Source: an uncultured Eubacteriales bacterium
GTDB lineage: Bacteria > Bacillota > Clostridia > Oscillospirales > Acutalibacteraceae
Length of the DNA: 7,151 nt
Reading direction: 5' to 3'
Assembly (NCBI GenBank): GCA_934476025.1
Contig: CAKSNI010000052.1
Span: 1-7,151 of the forward strand
Below the pieces are notes generated by a model. That model made no database searches, was not told the DNA's origin, and was given only the letters and a program-made list of their open reading frames with translations. Each line of letters starts with the position of its first letter. Position 1 is the stretch's first letter. Shown in pieces: positions 5,519 through 7,151 of the stretch. The position numbers were made by a program, and so were the translations under genes.

Positions 5519-7066
5519 ATGCGTTCCTGCGGTATTTTGATGCCGGTGTTTTCGCTTCCGCAATTGTACGGAATCGGGACTTTCGGAAAAGAGGCCTATC
5601 GCTTTGTGGATTTTTTAAAGGAGGCGGGGCAAACCTATTGGCAAATTCTTCCGCTTTCTCCGACAGGGTATGGGGATTCCCCCTATCAGTCTTTTTCGGC
5701 CTATGCCGGAAACCCGTATTTTATTGACCTGGAACTTTTGAGCCGGGAGGGATGGCTCAGGCCGGAGGATTATACAAAGATTGAATGGGGCGATCCGGAA
5801 CGGATTGACTATTCTCTTTTGTATCAAAAGCGATTTGCCGTTCTTCGAAAGGCTTATTCCGCCTTTTTGCCCGGCGCGGATTATGCGGCTTTTTGCCGTC
5901 AAAACGCCGCCTGGCTGGAAGATTACGCCCTGTTTATGGCTCTGAAGGATTCCTTTGATGGAAAGCCGTGGTATCAATGGGAAGAGGAACTGAAAAGGCG
6001 TGAATCGAAAGCCCTGGCCGAAGCCCGGAGCCTTTATGAACAGGATATCGGATTTTACTGCTTTTTACAGTTTTGCTTTCAGAAACAGTGGCAGGCATTA
6101 AAAGATTACGCCAATCAAAACGGCATTCACATGATTGGAGATATCCCGATTTATGTGGCTTATGACAGTGCCGATGTTTGGAGCCATCCGGAACAGTTCG
6201 CGCTGGATGAATCTCTGACGCCTGTTGAAGTGGCCGGTTGCCCTCCGGATTCATTCTCCAAAGAAGGGCAGCTTTGGGGAAATCCGCTGTATGACTGGAC
6301 AAAAATGAAAAACGAAGTCCCGGCCTATGGTTGGTGGAGTCGGCGGATCGCCTATACCGCGCAACTGTACGATGTGATTCGGATTGATCATTTCCGCGGT
6401 TTTGAATCCTACTACGCGATTCCTTTTGCCGATAAAAATGCTGTCAACGGAATCTGGCGAAAGGGCCCCGGTGCCGCTTTTTTTACGGAAATGGAAAAAC
6501 AACTTGGCAAATTGCCGATTGTGGCGGAAGATCTCGGCTTTTTGACTCAAGAAGTTTTGAGTATGCTCAAAGAAACCGGCTTTCCCGGTATGAAGGTGCT
6601 TCAGTTTGCGTTCGACAGCCGGGCAGACAGCGATTATTTACCGCATAATTGCGACAAAAATGCCGTGATTTACACCGGAACGCATGACAATGATACCATT
6701 GTCGGGTGGGAAAAGACACTGAGTGCGGCGGATCGGGCCTTCGCTTGGGAATATTTGGGAGTGCCGGACCTTCAACCGCTGAATTGGCCGATGATCCGCG
6801 CGGCTTATGCCAGTGTTTGCGAAATGGCCATTATTCCGATGCAGGATTTTATCGGGCTGGACGAACAGGCCAGAATCAATACGCCGGCTACTCTCGGGCA
6901 GAATTGGCAGTGGCGAATCAAAGGGGAGTGCATCAATGATTGGCTGGCCAAAATTCTTCGGGAAATGGCCACCACCTATCGCCGGATTCCGGGGCTGTTT
7001 GAACCGGAAACGGGGGATCCGAAAACCAAAAATTCAAACTTCACAAAGAAAACCCCGGTCGAATGA
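5519..7066 (+). CDS. malQ: 4-alpha-glucanotransferase (amylomaltase, GH77)
   Basis: A 515-residue amylomaltase. It transfers alpha-1,4-glucan segments between maltodextrins (disproportionation), releasing glucose, in cytoplasmic maltose/glycogen metabolism. Seen: N-terminal MRSCGILMPVFSLP, LPLSPTGYGDSPYQSFSAYAGNPYFIDL (44-71), GDIPIYVAYDSADVW (207-221), nucleophile D290 in VIRIDHFRGF, acid/base E337 in IVAEDLG, and the third catalytic acid D390 in TGTHDNDT. No extra carbohydrate-binding domain is present. The ATG at 5519 is preceded by AAAGGGTGAT (5506-5515), and the protein begins as the family does; nearby GTG 5511 and ATG 5514 are out of frame. The family normally ends near LREMATTYRR (residue 489); here a hydrophilic tail of about 26 residues follows. 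Its last codons form the 5' arm of the terminator and its TGA lies at the hairpin loop. The gene is transcribed alone. The usual partners glgP or maltose transport genes are not in the window. Confidence 0.97.
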   Translation: MRSCGILMPVFSLPQLYGIGTFGKEAYRFVDFLKEAGQTYWQILPLSPTGYGDSPYQSFSAYAGNPYFIDLELLSREGWLRPEDYTKIEWGDPERIDYSLLYQKRFAVLRKAYSAFLPGADYAAFCRQNAAWLEDYALFMALKDSFDGKPWYQWEEELKRRESKALAEARSLYEQDIGFYCFLQFCFQKQWQALKDYANQNGIHMIGDIPIYVAYDSADVWSHPEQFALDESLTPVEVAGCPPDSFSKEGQLWGNPLYDWTKMKNEVPAYGWWSRRIAYTAQLYDVIRIDHFRGFESYYAIPFADKNAVNGIWRKGPGAAFFTEMEKQLGKLPIVAEDLGFLTQEVLSMLKETGFPGMKVLQFAFDSRADSDYLPHNCDKNAVIYTGTHDNDTIVGWEKTLSAADRAFAWEYLGVPDLQPLNWPMIRAAYASVCEMAIIPMQDFIGLDEQARINTPATLGQNWQWRIKGECINDWLAKILREMATTYRRIPGLFEPETGDPKTKNSNFTKKTPVE

Positions 7067-7076
7067 CCGGGGTTTT
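7049..7076. terminator. Terminator overlapping the malQ stop, likely bidirectional
   Basis: Perfect 12-pair stem AAAACCCCGGTC (7049-7060), loop GAAT, GACCGGGGTTTT (7065-7076). The A and T tracts at both ends let it act on either strand, though each T run is only four bases. The malQ stop TGA (7064-7066) lies at the loop and 3' arm, so the end of the coding region is inside the hairpin. It would separate malQ from a convergent gene on the right. Confidence 0.85.
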
Positions 7077-7114
7077 GCTGCGGGGGGAAGAAGCCGTCAG
7101 GCCGGGACTAAAAA

Positions 7115-7151
7115 TTATTCCTCGCCAATTTTTTTGATAAGCGGACAAAGC
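7115..7151 (-). CDS. Possible 3' end of a convergent minus-strand gene
   Basis: On the minus strand the frame entering from the right edge reads LCPLIKKIGEE and stops at TAA (7117-7115). A short charged C-terminus in this position, 38 bases beyond a bidirectional-looking terminator, fits the end of a convergent gene. Only 11 residues are visible, so a chance open frame is quite possible and no family can be named. Confidence 0.3.
   Translation of the reverse strand, partial: LCPLIKKIGEE

Noticed and set aside
1..7151. CRISPR arrays, tRNA or rRNA genes, insertion-sequence ends, toxin-antitoxin pairs
   Set aside because: I saw no regularly spaced direct repeats, no tRNA-like cloverleaf or TTCGANNC arm in the gaps, and no transposase-like or paired small genes. 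The only non-coding gaps are 3698-3859, 4871-5518 and 7067-7114.

Overview
The window looks like ordinary chromosome from a moderately GC-rich low-GC-lineage Gram-positive bacterium (Bacillota, most likely class Clostridia). The reasons are strong AGGAGG-type ribosome binding sites, sigma-A-like promoters, a Firmicutes-style GAPDH, a clostridial-type amylomaltase, and the tandem COG2081/COG2509 flavoproteins. This assignment is inferred from family resemblance; no rRNA or other marker gene is present.

Left part (1-3697): a tight plus-strand run of three genes. The 3' end of a YifB/ComM-type Mg-chelatase-like AAA+ ATPase is cut by the window edge. Four bases later comes a BaiN/RdsA-family FAD oxidoreductase that starts at TTG behind a good Shine-Dalgarno. 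It overlaps by 8 bases a second, unrelated FAD-dependent oxidoreductase of the COG2509 type. No promoter or terminator separates them, so they are probably co-transcribed.

Middle (3698-4933): a stand-alone, highly expressed-looking gap gene (phosphorylating, NAD-type GAPDH). It has its own near-consensus promoter, an AGGAGG ribosome site and a strong intrinsic terminator; pgk and tpi do not follow it.

Right part (4934-7151): a 648-base stretch without an intact gene. It contains a promoter and ribosome site leading into the remains of a glycoside hydrolase gene. The gene has a CTG in place of a normal start, a TGA at a family tryptophan, further stops, and almost all of its length is gone. 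Next comes malQ (4-alpha-glucanotransferase) with its own promoter. Its reading frame runs past the usual C-terminus into a bidirectional-looking terminator. A convergent minus-strand gene may begin to show at the right edge.

Functionally the window combines housekeeping glycolysis (gap), alpha-glucan/maltodextrin metabolism (malQ), a lost beta-glycan-type hydrolase, and two poorly characterised flavoproteins downstream of a DNA-uptake/recombination-type ATPase. I did not find a new defence, mobile or RNA system. The most informative irregularities are the hydrolase remnant and the apparent stop-codon loss in malQ.
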